A DNA stretch of 64,000 nt from Acinetobacter sp. ANC 4805. Lineage in GTDB: Bacteria; Pseudomonadota; Gammaproteobacteria; Pseudomonadales; Moraxellaceae. Under the pieces are notes generated by a model. The model did no database searches and was not told where the DNA came from. It saw nothing but the letters and a program-made list of their open reading frames with translations. The position numbers and the translations under genes were made by a program. The stretch covers positions 434,001 to 498,000 of the forward strand of contig NZ_JAKZGD010000001.1 in the NCBI RefSeq assembly GCF_022549495.1. The letters run 5' to 3'. Shown one piece after another: positions 26,518 through 36,969 of this stretch. Position 1 is the first letter of the stretch; each line of letters opens with the position of its first letter.

Positions 26518-27159
26518 ATGAGCATACGTCCGTCAAAAATTGTTTGTGTAGGCAGAAATTATGCTGAACATGCGAAAGAACTAGGTAATACTATTCCTGA
26601 TCGCCCAATTTTATTTATCAAGCCACCGAGTAGTCTAAGTAGCTTAGCTCAAGGTATCCATTGGAATCAGGCTTTGGGTGAATGCCATTTTGAATGTGAA
26701 ATTTGTTTGCAGATTGCACATCCATTATCGCAGGAAACAGATGCTAGTAAAGCATTAGAAGCGATTGGTGCTGTGACTTTAGGATTGGATTTAACTTTAC
26801 GTGATTTGCAAAATGACTTAAAAGCGAAAGGACAGCCTTGGGAACGAGCGAAAGCTTTTGACGGTGCATGCCTTTTGGCAGACTGGGTTGAAGCAGATGA
26901 AATTGGCGATTTACAAGAGTTAGAACTTGTTTTGGTGATTAATGGTGTTGAACGCCAACATGGTTTTAGCCAAGACATGATTTTTGATGTCGGTGCTTTA
27001 TTGGTTGAGATTAGTCAGTCATTTAGTTTGGAAGCAGGTGATGTGATTATGACGGGTACACCTGCTGGTGTAGGCGCATTAACAGCAAATGATCAATTGA
27101 CCATGAAGTTAATCACTCAATCGGGTGAATATGATTGGGATACCTTTGTACAAGCATAA
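26518..27159 (+). CDS. Fumarylacetoacetate hydrolase family protein
   Basis: The 213-residue protein has the short FAH-fold architecture. CVGRNYAEHAKELGN opens the domain. HFECEICLQI supplies the metal-binding glutamates expected from the ExE pattern, and the segment GDVIMTGTPAGVGAL is the family hallmark near the C-terminus. Members hydrolyse or decarboxylate 2-oxo acids such as acylpyruvates, oxaloacetate or ring-cleavage products with Mg2+ or Mn2+. Specificity cannot be read here. AACAAGGAGC gives a strong ribosome binding site. Confidence 0.85.
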   Translation: MSIRPSKIVCVGRNYAEHAKELGNTIPDRPILFIKPPSSLSSLAQGIHWNQALGECHFECEICLQIAHPLSQETDASKALEAIGAVTLGLDLTLRDLQNDLKAKGQPWERAKAFDGACLLADWVEADEIGDLQELELVLVINGVERQHGFSQDMIFDVGALLVEISQSFSLEAGDVIMTGTPAGVGALTANDQLTMKLITQSGEYDWDTFVQA

Positions 27160-27226
27160 TGATTAAGAGCAAGTGCTGTTATAGTAAATAGCTTCTACCT
27201 AATTTCGTATGAGCGAGATAGCAAAT

Positions 27227-27257
27227 AAAGAAAAGACCTCAATTGAGGTCTTTTCTT

Positions 27258-27258
<1 letters not shown>
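27227..27258. terminator. Bidirectional terminator (perfect palindrome)
   Basis: A perfect 32-base palindrome with arms AAAGAAAAGACCTC and GAGGTCTTTTCTTT around AATT. Its T-rich end faces outward in both directions, so it ends both the FAH gene and the convergent YihY gene, whose stop codon touches it. Confidence 0.9.
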
Positions 27259-29220
<1,962 letters not shown>

Positions 29221-29227
29221 ATCTAAA

Positions 29228-29255
29228 AATGGGAGCATTTGCTCCCATTATTTTA
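29228..29255. terminator. Bidirectional terminator between wrbA and lgt
   Basis: ATGGGAGC (29229-29236) pairs with GCTCCCAT (29241-29248) across a 4-base loop, with A5 on the left and TTATTTTATTTTTT on the right. It serves the rightward wrbA and the convergent lgt gene. Confidence 0.85.
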
Positions 29256-30065
29256 TTTTTTAATTTGCCAATCGTAGATTTTTTTCTGATAGGCATACCA
29301 CATCATCCACAGTCCAATCAGTAACATTGGAACTGTGAGAATCTGACCTTTAGTCATCCAACCGAATAGAATGAAACCTTGATCTGCATCGGGTTGGCGG
29401 AAGAATTCCATAAAGAAACGGGCTACCCCATAACCCATCAAGAATAATGCTGAAACCGCCATACGTGGACGAGGTTTAGCGCTAAACCACCAAAGTATGA
29501 TAAATAGAATCAGACCTTCACAAAGTGCTTGATAAATTTGTGACGGATGGCGAACTAAGCCCAATGGATCAGTTGGAAAAATCATCCCAAATGGATAGCT
29601 AAGGTCTTGAACTTGGCGACCATACAATTCACCACCAATAAAGTTACCGATGCGACCAAACATTAAACCTGTAGGCACACATGGGGCAATAAAGTCCAAG
29701 GTTTGAAACCATGTTTTCTGATATTTCTTACACCAGAATAACATGGCGATCATGACACCAAGGAAGCCACCATGGAAGCTCATACCGCCAGTCCAGACTT
29801 GGAATAACCAAAGAGGATGTTCTAGAAACTTACCAAACTCGTAAAACAAGACATAGCCGATACGACCACCAAGTACCACGCCCAAAGCACCATAAAACAC
29901 CAGATCTGAGACCATGTCGGCAGTCCAACCATCACGTTGTTTAGCACGATAAGAGGCTAAGCCCCAGGCGCATAAAAATGCCAAGAGATACATGAGTCCG
30001 TACCAATGCACTTTGACTGGTCCCAAGCTCAGCGCAACTGGATCAATATTTGGATAGGTCAGCAT
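29253..30065 (-). CDS. lgt: Prolipoprotein diacylglyceryl transferase
   Basis: Lgt transfers diacylglycerol from phosphatidylglycerol to the lipobox cysteine of prolipoproteins in the inner membrane. The protein has 270 residues and seven membrane helices. The signature GRIGNFIGGELYGR, the GGRIGYVLFYE arginine segment and SFHGGFLGVM, which carries the essential histidine, are present. Substrates encoded in this window include the lipobox proteins at 12722, 31003 (by prediction) and 49373. It appears to be a single-gene unit. Confidence 0.95.
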   Translation of the reverse strand: MLTYPNIDPVALSLGPVKVHWYGLMYLLAFLCAWGLASYRAKQRDGWTADMVSDLVFYGALGVVLGGRIGYVLFYEFGKFLEHPLWLFQVWTGGMSFHGGFLGVMIAMLFWCKKYQKTWFQTLDFIAPCVPTGLMFGRIGNFIGGELYGRQVQDLSYPFGMIFPTDPLGLVRHPSQIYQALCEGLILFIILWWFSAKPRPRMAVSALFLMGYGVARFFMEFFRQPDADQGFILFGWMTKGQILTVPMLLIGLWMMWYAYQKKIYDWQIKK

Positions 30066-30171
30066 TGCTGTTCCTCAATTTAGAATTTGAAATTAAGTTT
30101 TGAGCAGATTGTAGCGGAATGATGTGAAAAATGTTGTACATTCAATGTGTAAAGATGTGAGAACAGAATTA

Positions 30172-30954
30172 ATGTGTATTGTCGCTTTTGCATGGCAGGT
30201 TCTTGATGATATGCCGTTGTGTTTAATTTCAAATCGTGATGAGTTCTATTATCGCCCCAGTGCTGTCTTACATCAGTGGGAAGCAAGTTCGATTATTGCT
30301 GGGCAAGATTTACAGTCAGGTGGAACATGGATGGGAGTTACTGAGTCTGGGCGTTGGGCAATCGTGACTAATTTTCGCAATGGACGAGATAAAAACCAAT
30401 ATTCAACTTCACGCGGGCATTTAATCCAGTCTTTTTTAGAAAGTGAGTTAGCCCCCATCCGTTTTGCACAACAGTTAGAACAGCAGCAACAAGATTATGC
30501 TGGGTTTAATTTATTTGTCGGTGATCGAGAGCAAGCCGTTTATATCAGTAATCGTGGTGAAGCACCACAAGTCTTAGCCAATGGTGTTTATGTTGTTTCC
30601 AATGGATTAATGTCAGAAGATTGGGAAAAAACCAAACATTTGCGTAAACGTTTTACTCAAGAATTTTTACCAATGTTGCAACAATCAACAATTACTGAAT
30701 CCGATGTGCAATATTCAGTCTGGGATATTTTGGAAGATGAACGGAAAATCATTCCAGATTTGTTGCCAGACACAGGAATAAGTGTGGAAATGGAAGAATT
30801 ATTATCTTCAACTTTTATCCAGAGTCCTATTTATGGAACACGATGTTCAAACTTTTTAACCATGACCAAGAGTGAGTGGAAGTGGATTGAAAAGACACAG
30901 CAAGGTGAACAGCAGGGGCTTGTCATGGAAATAAACGTGGATGTGTTGAAATAA
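30172..30954 (+). CDS. NRDE (TANGO2-like) family protein
   Basis: The start at 30172 gives 260 residues beginning MCIVAF; the cysteine after Met1 is the conserved N-terminal nucleophile position of NRDE proteins. SNRDEFYYRP (18-27) is the family signature and GGTWMGVTESGRWAIVTNFRN follows. The fold is Ntn-hydrolase-like. The human homologue TANGO2 is linked to metabolic crises and heme handling; the bacterial reaction is not established. A longer in-frame ORF from 30124 would hide the cysteine, so it is rejected. It is convergent with phoX. Confidence 0.85.
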   Translation: MCIVAFAWQVLDDMPLCLISNRDEFYYRPSAVLHQWEASSIIAGQDLQSGGTWMGVTESGRWAIVTNFRNGRDKNQYSTSRGHLIQSFLESELAPIRFAQQLEQQQQDYAGFNLFVGDREQAVYISNRGEAPQVLANGVYVVSNGLMSEDWEKTKHLRKRFTQEFLPMLQQSTITESDVQYSVWDILEDERKIIPDLLPDTGISVEMEELLSSTFIQSPIYGTRCSNFLTMTKSEWKWIEKTQQGEQQGLVMEINVDVLK

Positions 30955-30955
30955 A

Positions 30956-30983
30956 AAAGTGTCTACCCGAAGATAGACACTTT
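30956..30983. terminator. Terminator between the NRDE gene and phoX
   Basis: AAAGTGTCTA (30956-30965) pairs with TAGACACTTT (30974-30983) over an 8-base loop. The A-run to the left makes it a proper terminator for the leftward phoX; rightward it has only a short T-tract. Confidence 0.8.
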
Positions 30984-31002
30984 GTTAGAATAATTTCAGG
31001 TT

Positions 31003-33201
31003 TTATCCTGCAATTACACCACCATCTTTACGTGTAATCACAACTGTCGCTGAACGTGGGCGAGCAGTTTTATTACTTGGATTTGTTTGTGTTGCAGGCC
31101 AGTTACTACTCGGTGTTGCATAATCTTTCGAGTCTTCACCAGGGTGCTGTACATTGATGAAAATAGCTTTGTAATCTGGTGTCATTGCAATACCTGTGAT
31201 CTCACATTCCTTTGGTCCAGTAAGGAAGCGACGTAAGGTATCATCAGTGACTTTTTTACCAACAAGGGTCTCTGTACCATTAGATGTTGTTGCTTTTGTA
31301 CCGTCACCAATTTGACCAGGTAAAGCCGCTAACATCATACAATTGGTCACATCTGTATATGCGCCATCATCAGTTTGAATCCAAAGTACACCACGAGGAT
31401 CGAACCACATACCGTCTGGGCTTGATAAGTCATTATTATCAGTTAAACCTGAGAGGTTAATATTTGATGCCATAGATGCTTCTGCGCCAAATAAGTAGAT
31501 GTCCCATTTAAAACTTTCAGCAGTGGTTACATCACCTGTTTCACGGAAACGGATAATGTGACCATTGACATTCCCTTTCTGTGTTTTTTGATTGTTATAG
31601 AGGTCTTCGTAAGCACGTGGGTTAGCAGCATCAGTTGGGTAGCTTGAACCACGGTTAGAGTTATTGGTTAAAGTCACATAAATTTCGCCGTTAACAGGGT
31701 TGACTGTACACCATTCTGGACGATCCATTTTTGTTGCACCAACAGCATCAGCAGCTAAACGGGCAAAGGTTACGACATCCGCTTGAGAGCTAAAAGGATA
31801 GACTGAATTGCTTTGGTTTAAACCATTCTTACCAAAAGCTAACTCAATCCATTGACCAGTACCGTCATTATTGAACTTGGCAACATATAATTTACCAGCA
31901 TTCATATATTTATCACCAGCAGCATAGCCACCGTTGATATCTTTACTGTCCCATTTTGCATCAGAAACGAATTTATAAATGTATTCGCCGCGAGAATCAT
32001 CACCCATATAGAAGGCAAGCTGTTGACCAACGATGGCACGGCATGCGCTATCTTCATGAGCAAAGCGACCTAATGATGTACGTTTTACTGGATTTTGGCG
32101 ACCATCAAAAGGATCGATTTCTACCATCCAACCAAATGTATTTGGGCCATTGCGATAATCTTTGGTTGCAAGATCTGCTTTGACATCAGTATTCCAACGG
32201 TCATATAAATCTTGTGATTCAATACCGCCGTTTGCTGTTTCCCAACCATAACGAGAGCTTGAACCAGCTTTTAAACCATAACGTTTAAGCGCAACGATCT
32301 CTTCTGGGCGTCGTAAACTATCATCAGTTGCGCTACGCACAAAATAACCGATAAAGTTCTCTTCCGTTGTCAGATAGGTGCCCCAAGGTGTATGACCATT
32401 ACCACAGTTATTGTGGGTACCACGTGTTTGACGACCTGCAGGAGAATATGCTGTCGACAGAAGGGTTGAACCTGCTGCAACACCTGCAAAGTCCATTACT
32501 GTAGACCCTGTAATACGGCGGTTAAAAATAGAGCTTTTAACAATTTCTACTTTTTGAGTTGTTTTATCTTTTTTAATTTCAACAACTGAAACACCATGTG
32601 CATTTACTTCGCGAATGACCTCATCTTCAGGGCGACGACCATCGACTTTTGTTGGGCCTTTTGGATGCAAAAACGTTGGGTTAATGTATTCATGGTTCAT
32701 AACCAATAAACCGCGATCAGAAACACTCTCATCAAAGCGTTGCGTAGATGCATTTAATCCGAAGAAATGCATACCATCATGGCAGTCGCCAGAACGGAAT
32801 TGAAAGCTTGGACCTGACGGAATATTGTTATCATCCCATTCAGAATAAACAGGATTAATTGAATCACCTAAAGCGTATAAAACAGTTGCTTGATAGCCTT
32901 CTGGAACAGTAACGATATCATTCAAATTTTTTGAAACTGTTTTAAATGTTAACTTTTCTGGTTTTTTATTCACATCTACAGGTGTTGTTGGTGTTCCAGT
33001 ACTATTATTTGTAGAGTTATCGTCACTACTATTACAGCCAGTTAATGTTGATGCTAAAGTTAATGCAACAGCACCACTTGCAGTTTTACTGATTAAACTA
33101 CGACGGCTGATATGCTGTTCTAAAATGTCGCGGAAGTGGATGTTATCTGAAGTATTGTTGTCTAACTCTTGATCTTCATGATATGGCGATAGCTCGGTCA
33201 T
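31003..33201 (-). CDS. phoX: PhoX-family alkaline phosphatase, Tat substrate
   Basis: The 732-residue protein belongs to the PhoX (DUF839) beta-propeller family of calcium- and iron-dependent phosphatases, active on phosphate esters in the periplasm. A twin-arginine motif, SRRSLISK (32-39), precedes a hydrophobic stretch ending in LTGC (53-56). It is therefore probably Tat-exported and possibly lipidated at Cys56. NHEYINPTFL, RGTHNNCGNGHTPWGTYLTTEEN (in two adjacent parts) and SPDGMWFDPRGVLWIQTDD are family segments. The tatABC operon lies directly upstream on the same strand, separated by a terminator, and a Pho-box-like site is in the gap. Confidence 0.9.
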   Translation of the reverse strand: MTELSPYHEDQELDNNTSDNIHFRDILEQHISRRSLISKTASGAVALTLASTLTGCNSSDDNSTNNSTGTPTTPVDVNKKPEKLTFKTVSKNLNDIVTVPEGYQATVLYALGDSINPVYSEWDDNNIPSGPSFQFRSGDCHDGMHFFGLNASTQRFDESVSDRGLLVMNHEYINPTFLHPKGPTKVDGRRPEDEVIREVNAHGVSVVEIKKDKTTQKVEIVKSSIFNRRITGSTVMDFAGVAAGSTLLSTAYSPAGRQTRGTHNNCGNGHTPWGTYLTTEENFIGYFVRSATDDSLRRPEEIVALKRYGLKAGSSSRYGWETANGGIESQDLYDRWNTDVKADLATKDYRNGPNTFGWMVEIDPFDGRQNPVKRTSLGRFAHEDSACRAIVGQQLAFYMGDDSRGEYIYKFVSDAKWDSKDINGGYAAGDKYMNAGKLYVAKFNNDGTGQWIELAFGKNGLNQSNSVYPFSSQADVVTFARLAADAVGATKMDRPEWCTVNPVNGEIYVTLTNNSNRGSSYPTDAANPRAYEDLYNNQKTQKGNVNGHIIRFRETGDVTTAESFKWDIYLFGAEASMASNINLSGLTDNNDLSSPDGMWFDPRGVLWIQTDDGAYTDVTNCMMLAALPGQIGDGTKATTSNGTETLVGKKVTDDTLRRFLTGPKECEITGIAMTPDYKAIFINVQHPGEDSKDYATPSSNWPATQTNPSNKTARPRSATVVITRKDGGVIAG

Positions 33202-33277
33202 GGAATATTCCTAAAATAATTACAGTTGTTCTGAAAAATCTCTCCATATAAACTTAATAGCTGAATGTGACGAAGGA

Positions 33278-33295
33278 TTTACATTTGTATTACAA
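33278..33295 (-). promoter_or_regulatory. Candidate Pho box upstream of phoX
   Basis: On the minus strand two 7-base half-sites, TTGTAAT and ATGTAAA, are separated by exactly four bases, the spacing of the PhoB consensus (CTGTCAT-N4-CTGTCAT). They match it at five and four of seven positions. The site is 77 bases ahead of the ATG. PhoB control of a periplasmic phosphatase is expected biologically; binding is inferred. Confidence 0.5.
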
Positions 33296-33337
33296 AATGG
33301 TGAAATTTCAATTGATAAGTGAAATAAATTAAATAAA

Positions 33338-33359
33338 AAACAGGTCAGTAGACCTGTTT
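33338..33359 (-). terminator. Terminator of the tatABC operon
   Basis: AAACAGGTC (33338-33346) pairs with GACCTGTTT (33351-33359) around AGTA. Read leftwards it continues into TTTTATTTAATTTATTT. It lies 15 bases after the tatC stop and separates tatABC from phoX. Confidence 0.82.
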
Positions 33360-33374
33360 AATGATGATTGAATT

Positions 33375-34157
33375 TTAAGTATTTTTTCTTTTTTCTATAA
33401 TTTTTCCAAAAAACAGTCCTAATTCAAAAAGTAGCCACATTGGTACGGCTAACATAATCATAGAAATAGCGTCAGGAGGAGTGACAAACATAGCAACAAA
33501 GAAGCATCCAACAACGATAAAGCGCCTTTTCTCAATCAAACTCTGAGTGCTCACAATACCAATTAGAATTAACAATAAAGTAATAATCGGAATTTCGAAG
33601 GTAAGACCAAATACAAGAAACAACTTCAAACAAAATGCTAAATAACTATTAATGTCGGTCATGGGAGCGACAGTTTCTGGGGATACACTCATAAAAAAGT
33701 GCAGGATCGAAGGGAGCGCAATAAAATATGCAAATGCAATACCTGCATAAAATAAAACAATACTGCTGATCAGTAAGGGGAATGCTAAGGCTTTTTCTTT
33801 TTCATAAAGTGCTGGCTTCGCAAAAGCCCAAATCTGATAAATAATGAAAGGCATAGCCAACATGAGTGCAACGAAGAAATTTAGTTTAAATGGTGCCATA
33901 AAAGTAGCAGTAACATCTGTTGCAATCATAGAGGAATTAACAGGAAGTTGAGCTCTTAATGGTTCTGATAGTAATTGATAGGTGCGGTTTGCAAAGGGTA
34001 ATAAGCAGAAAAATAAAATTAATAAGATGCCCACTACTTTAAATAAATGCTGCCGTAGAATCATTAAATGCTTAGTAATGGGCATTTCTTCAAGCTTAAC
34101 GTCTTCATCGGTATCTAATAATGTTGACTGTGGAAGTTGAGGGGTTGATGAGTTCAT
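33375..34157 (-). CDS. tatC: Sec-independent translocase subunit TatC
   Basis: TatC recognises twin-arginine signal peptides and has six membrane helices. The 260-residue product matches Escherichia coli TatC along its length (SMIATDV, LFYAGIAFAYF, TPPDAISMIMLAVPMWLLFE), and the glutamate of PALYEKE is present. The N-terminal cytoplasmic motif usually reads HLIELRKRL; here it is HLMILRQHL (30-38), so the conserved glutamate is Ile33. In E. coli that residue belongs to the signal-peptide site. The start overlaps the tatB stop by four bases. Confidence 0.93.
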   Translation of the reverse strand: MNSSTPQLPQSTLLDTDEDVKLEEMPITKHLMILRQHLFKVVGILLILFFCLLPFANRTYQLLSEPLRAQLPVNSSMIATDVTATFMAPFKLNFFVALMLAMPFIIYQIWAFAKPALYEKEKALAFPLLISSIVLFYAGIAFAYFIALPSILHFFMSVSPETVAPMTDINSYLAFCLKLFLVFGLTFEIPIITLLLILIGIVSTQSLIEKRRFIVVGCFFVAMFVTPPDAISMIMLAVPMWLLFELGLFFGKIIEKRKNT

Positions 34158-34612
34158 ATAGCCACCTTTAATTCAGAAATTGAGGAAGCTAAATGTGTTT
34201 TGGATATACAAATAGGCGACTCCATATATAACGCTGCAAATTTTGGCTGATATATGGATCTAAGTGGTTTGATTAAGTAGTGATAACTTAATTGCAAGTT
34301 TTTATTATTGGATATAACCGTATCAGATTGTTTTTCTAATATTGCAGTTTTTTGCTGCTCTAACTCAGTCATCTGTGCTTGCATTTTTTGTTCAAGTTCA
34401 TTGATACGTTGCATTTCTTTTTGCATTTGCTCACGTAGCTCAGATAAGCGTAACTCGCGATCAAGATCATTTTGAACATTGTTCACGAGTCGCTTCACTT
34501 TGCCATACCATTTACCGACAAATCGAGCAGCTTGGGGGAGTTTATCTGGCCCGAGTACAAGTAAAGCAATAATGCCGAACACTAAAAGCTCGGACATTCC
34601 TACATCTAACAT
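34154..34612 (-). CDS. tatB: Sec-independent translocase subunit TatB
   Basis: The 152-residue protein has a short N-terminus with one membrane helix (SELLVFGIIALLVLGPDKLP), the diagnostic TatB/TatA hinge with GPDKLP, an amphipathic helix (ARFVGKWYGKVKRLVNNV) and a long charged coiled coil (about 55-95). The last 50 residues are not typical and look poorly conserved. TatB forms the substrate-receiving complex with TatC. It lies between tatA (12-base gap) and tatC (4-base overlap), an operon arrangement that is standard. Confidence 0.93.
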   Translation of the reverse strand: MLDVGMSELLVFGIIALLVLGPDKLPQAARFVGKWYGKVKRLVNNVQNDLDRELRLSELREQMQKEMQRINELEQKMQAQMTELEQQKTAILEKQSDTVISNNKNLQLSYHYLIKPLRSIYQPKFAALYMESPICISKTHLASSISELKVAI

Positions 34613-34624
34613 AATGTCGCTCGC

Positions 34625-34840
34625 TTAGCTTTTTACAGAGCTTTCAGCATTCTTAACTTGAGCATCAATCGTACGAGGCTCATTAAGTGGTGCAGCCACT
34701 TCATCATCTTTAATTGATTTTTTAAAGTCTTTTACTGCACCGCCAACATCTTTGCCTAAGTTTTTAAGCTTAGCTGTACCAAATAATAAAATAACCACAA
34801 TTGCAAAAATCAACACATGCCAAATTGATAAACCAGCCAT
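34625..34840 (-). CDS. tatA: Sec-independent translocase subunit TatA
   Basis: TatA oligomerises to make the Tat passage. The protein has 71 residues: a membrane helix ([19 protein letters not shown]), the amphipathic helix [17 protein letters not shown] and a short charged tail, which is the canonical plan including the FGxxK hinge. It is the first gene of tatABC. The 242 bases upstream to rdgB are AT-rich and must contain the promoter, but I cannot assign one confidently. Confidence 0.94.
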   Translation of the reverse strand: MAGLSIWHVLIFAIVVILLFGTAKLKNLGKDVGGAVKDFKKSIKDDEVAAPLNEPRTIDAQVKNAESSVKS

Positions 34841-35049
34841 AATTTTATTCCTATCAAACTTTGTTTATATCTCAACAGTTTGGCATGACAAAGATGTGAC
34901 ACTTATATTGCAATTTTGCGACAAAGAGTTGTAATAATTAGTATTGGTGAATGGAATTTTTTACTTTTTGGTTTGTAATCAATGCTTAATAGAGTGAGGT
35001 ATTGTTTGCTAACAAGAGGGTGTTTTTTATTCAATCTTGATTTAAATCA

Positions 35050-35076
35050 CTTGCCCTAGGTTTTAGCTAGGGCAAG
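35050..35076 (-). terminator. Hairpin downstream of rdgB
   Basis: CTTGCCCTAG (35050-35059) pairs perfectly with CTAGGGCAAG (35067-35076) across a 7-base loop, seven bases past the rdgB stop. The following tract on the minus strand (TGATTTAAATC) is only moderately T-rich. Confidence 0.6.
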
Positions 35077-35082
35077 CTATTT

Positions 35083-35706
35083 TTAGATCAAACTTGCTTT
35101 AAATAGCTGCATGGCTTGACCACGGTGACTGATTTTATTTTTATCTGTTTTGCTTAACTCTGCACTCGAAAGATTGAGTTCTGGCAACCAAAACAGTGGG
35201 TCATAACCAAAACCATTTTCGCCACGTGCTGCTTCTAGGATCTCACCTTTCCAGATACCTTGGAAAATTTGTGGTAGTGGATCTTCGGCATGTGTGACCA
35301 GTGCCAAGACACAGACAAACATGCCTTCAATGGCTTCACCATCTTTACGAAAGGGCACAAGATCAGCCAACAGTTTTTGATTATTGGCAGCATCATTACC
35401 ATGCTCACCCGCATAGCGTGCCGAGTAAATCCCAGGTGCACCGCCTAAAATGGGTACACAAAGCCCTGAGTCATCTGCAAGTGCAGGTTGACCTGAAAGC
35501 TTAGATGCATGACGTGCTTTGATAATGGCATTTTCAACAAAGCTGAGGCCGTCTTCAATCGCATCTTCAATATCCAGTTTGCCTTGAGGAATAATCTCTA
35601 CAGGTAGATCAAGTTGTTGAAAGAGATGCTCAAATTCAACCACTTTGCCTTTGTTGTTACTTGCAAGGACAAGGCTGCCTTGGTTTAACCATGCTTGGGT
35701 AGACAT
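35083..35706 (-). CDS. rdgB: RdgB/HAM1 non-canonical purine NTP pyrophosphatase
   Basis: The enzyme removes ITP, dITP and XTP from nucleotide pools by hydrolysing them to monophosphates. The 207-residue product has LASNNKGKVVEFEHL at the N-terminus, ADDSGLCVPILGGAPGIYSARYAGE in the catalytic centre (shown here in family order) and GFGYDPLFWLPEL and ELSKTDKNKISHRGQA near the C-terminus. These four segments define the family. It is monocistronic. An in-frame start at MSTQAWLNQGS is accepted; a slightly later one is not supported. Confidence 0.95.
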   Translation of the reverse strand: MSTQAWLNQGSLVLASNNKGKVVEFEHLFQQLDLPVEIIPQGKLDIEDAIEDGLSFVENAIIKARHASKLSGQPALADDSGLCVPILGGAPGIYSARYAGEHGNDAANNQKLLADLVPFRKDGEAIEGMFVCVLALVTHAEDPLPQIFQGIWKGEILEAARGENGFGYDPLFWLPELNLSSAELSKTDKNKISHRGQAMQLFKASLI

Positions 35707-35820
35707 ATCAGTTTTAGATTAGTTTAGATTGAGTGGAATTCTAGGATGTTTTTATTGAATAAGGTAGTGCTGAGTTATCTCATTCTGAAAGCTAAGCGGA
35801 ATTGCTCTTTTCCCATATCT

Positions 35821-36288
35821 TTAACTTTGTGTAGATAAGAAATCTTTTAAATCGTTTATGAAATCTTTAAATACAGCATCTGGTTCAGAAAGCGTATATC
35901 CTTCAAAACTTAAGTAGAACTGGTCATCATAGTAATTTAATAACTCAAAAAGATCTTCATTCTCTACAGCCTTAGATAAAGCCAAGAGCTTTTGAAGAAA
36001 AGGAAATAGAAGCTCTTGGCTTTTGATTAACTCTAGATGTTTTTCAATATAATCTTTTAAGAGGTTATTGACGGATTCCTTTGTTAAGCCTGTATTAAAT
36101 AGACTTCGGGATAATTGATTAAAATAGGTTGTAACTTGTTGTGGTGTTGATAGAAAGCATATTTCTAGAGCTAAATCATTAGATGGATCTTTTTCTAATG
36201 CCTCAATTGCCCATCTTTGGATTTCTTCTGGTGTTATTGTTTCCAATTCTAGTTTTGCTTTGAATATGGCCTTTTCTATATCGCTCAT
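35821..36288 (-). CDS. Small helical protein of unknown function
   Basis: I do not recognise this 155-residue protein. It is acidic, cytoplasmic in character (no signal peptide or membrane helix) and almost entirely helical by composition. Leucine-rich helices such as ELLFPFLQKLLALSKAVENE and a final LKDFLSTQS are visible. Its AT content is higher than that of the flanking metabolic genes. Size and acidity resemble the immunity proteins of contact-dependent or other toxin systems, but no toxin gene is adjacent, so that is only a thought. It stands alone between rdgB and a terminator. Confidence 0.6.
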   Translation of the reverse strand: MSDIEKAIFKAKLELETITPEEIQRWAIEALEKDPSNDLALEICFLSTPQQVTTYFNQLSRSLFNTGLTKESVNNLLKDYIEKHLELIKSQELLFPFLQKLLALSKAVENEDLFELLNYYDDQFYLSFEGYTLSEPDAVFKDFINDLKDFLSTQS

Positions 36289-36329
36289 TTAGTAAACTTA
36301 ATTCAGAATGAATGTTATCACTATAATAA

Positions 36330-36357
36330 AAAAACCGACTATCACAAGTCGGTTTTT
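36330..36357. terminator. Terminator downstream of the metX-metW-Sel1 unit
   Basis: AAAAACCGACT (36330-36340) pairs perfectly with AGTCGGTTTTT (36347-36357) around ATCACA. The leftward reading ends the metX-metW-Sel1 transcript. On the right it is followed by ATTATCC, so it could also act in the other direction. Confidence 0.85.
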
Positions 36358-36381
36358 ATTATCCAATAGATCTAAATCAGA

Positions 36382-36969
36382 TTATTGCGCTTGAATCCAT
36401 TTATCTGCACGATCACGTGCAGTACGGATTTGATCTTGAGTTAAGTTCGCAGCCAACGCTGTTTTCTTACCTTCAGAAAGGCTAATCACTTTGGTATCAA
36501 GCATGCCATCACGCGTTGAAAGCTCATACCACTGGTAAGCACCAACAAAGTTTTTCTTCTGTTCTTCCATCATTGCAAGATTGAAACTTGCACGGTTATC
36601 ACCATTGCTCGCAGCTTTCTCAAAATATTTACGTGCTAAAGTTTCGTCTTTTTTGATGCCAATACCATCTGCATACATACGACCAACATTTAACTGCGCC
36701 GCAGATAAACCTTGATCTGCTGCTGCCTTAAATAAAGAAAAAGCTTGTTTTTCATCTTTCGCAACGTCTTTGCCAAATTGGTAACGCGTTGCTAAATAAA
36801 ACTGTGCCCCAGCTTGACCAGACTTCGCTGCGCTTTGTAATTCACTGATACTCATGACTGAATATCGCGCTGCCTGTGTTGCCACAGATTGTGGTTGAGC
36901 AACATAGTCAGCGTGCGCTTGTATACTGATCAGACCAAATAAAAATGTGCTGATTAATGTCTTTTTCAT
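36382..36969 (-). CDS. Exported Sel1-repeat protein coupled to metW
   Basis: The protein has 195 residues with a Sec signal peptide (KKTLISTFLFGLISIQAHA). About three Sel1 repeats cover residues 45-160, in QFYLATRYQFGKDVAKDEKQ, LNVGRMYADGIGIKKDETLA and RASFNLAMMEEQKKN. It overlaps the metW stop by four bases (ATGA), so translation is probably coupled to methionine-synthesis genes even though the product is periplasmic. A link to methionine is not obvious from the sequence. It differs from the Sel1 protein at 6886 in having no detectable close similarity. Confidence 0.8.
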   Translation of the reverse strand: MKKTLISTFLFGLISIQAHADYVAQPQSVATQAARYSVMSISELQSAAKSGQAGAQFYLATRYQFGKDVAKDEKQAFSLFKAAADQGLSAAQLNVGRMYADGIGIKKDETLARKYFEKAASNGDNRASFNLAMMEEQKKNFVGAYQWYELSTRDGMLDTKVISLSEGKKTALAANLTQDQIRTARDRADKWIQAQ

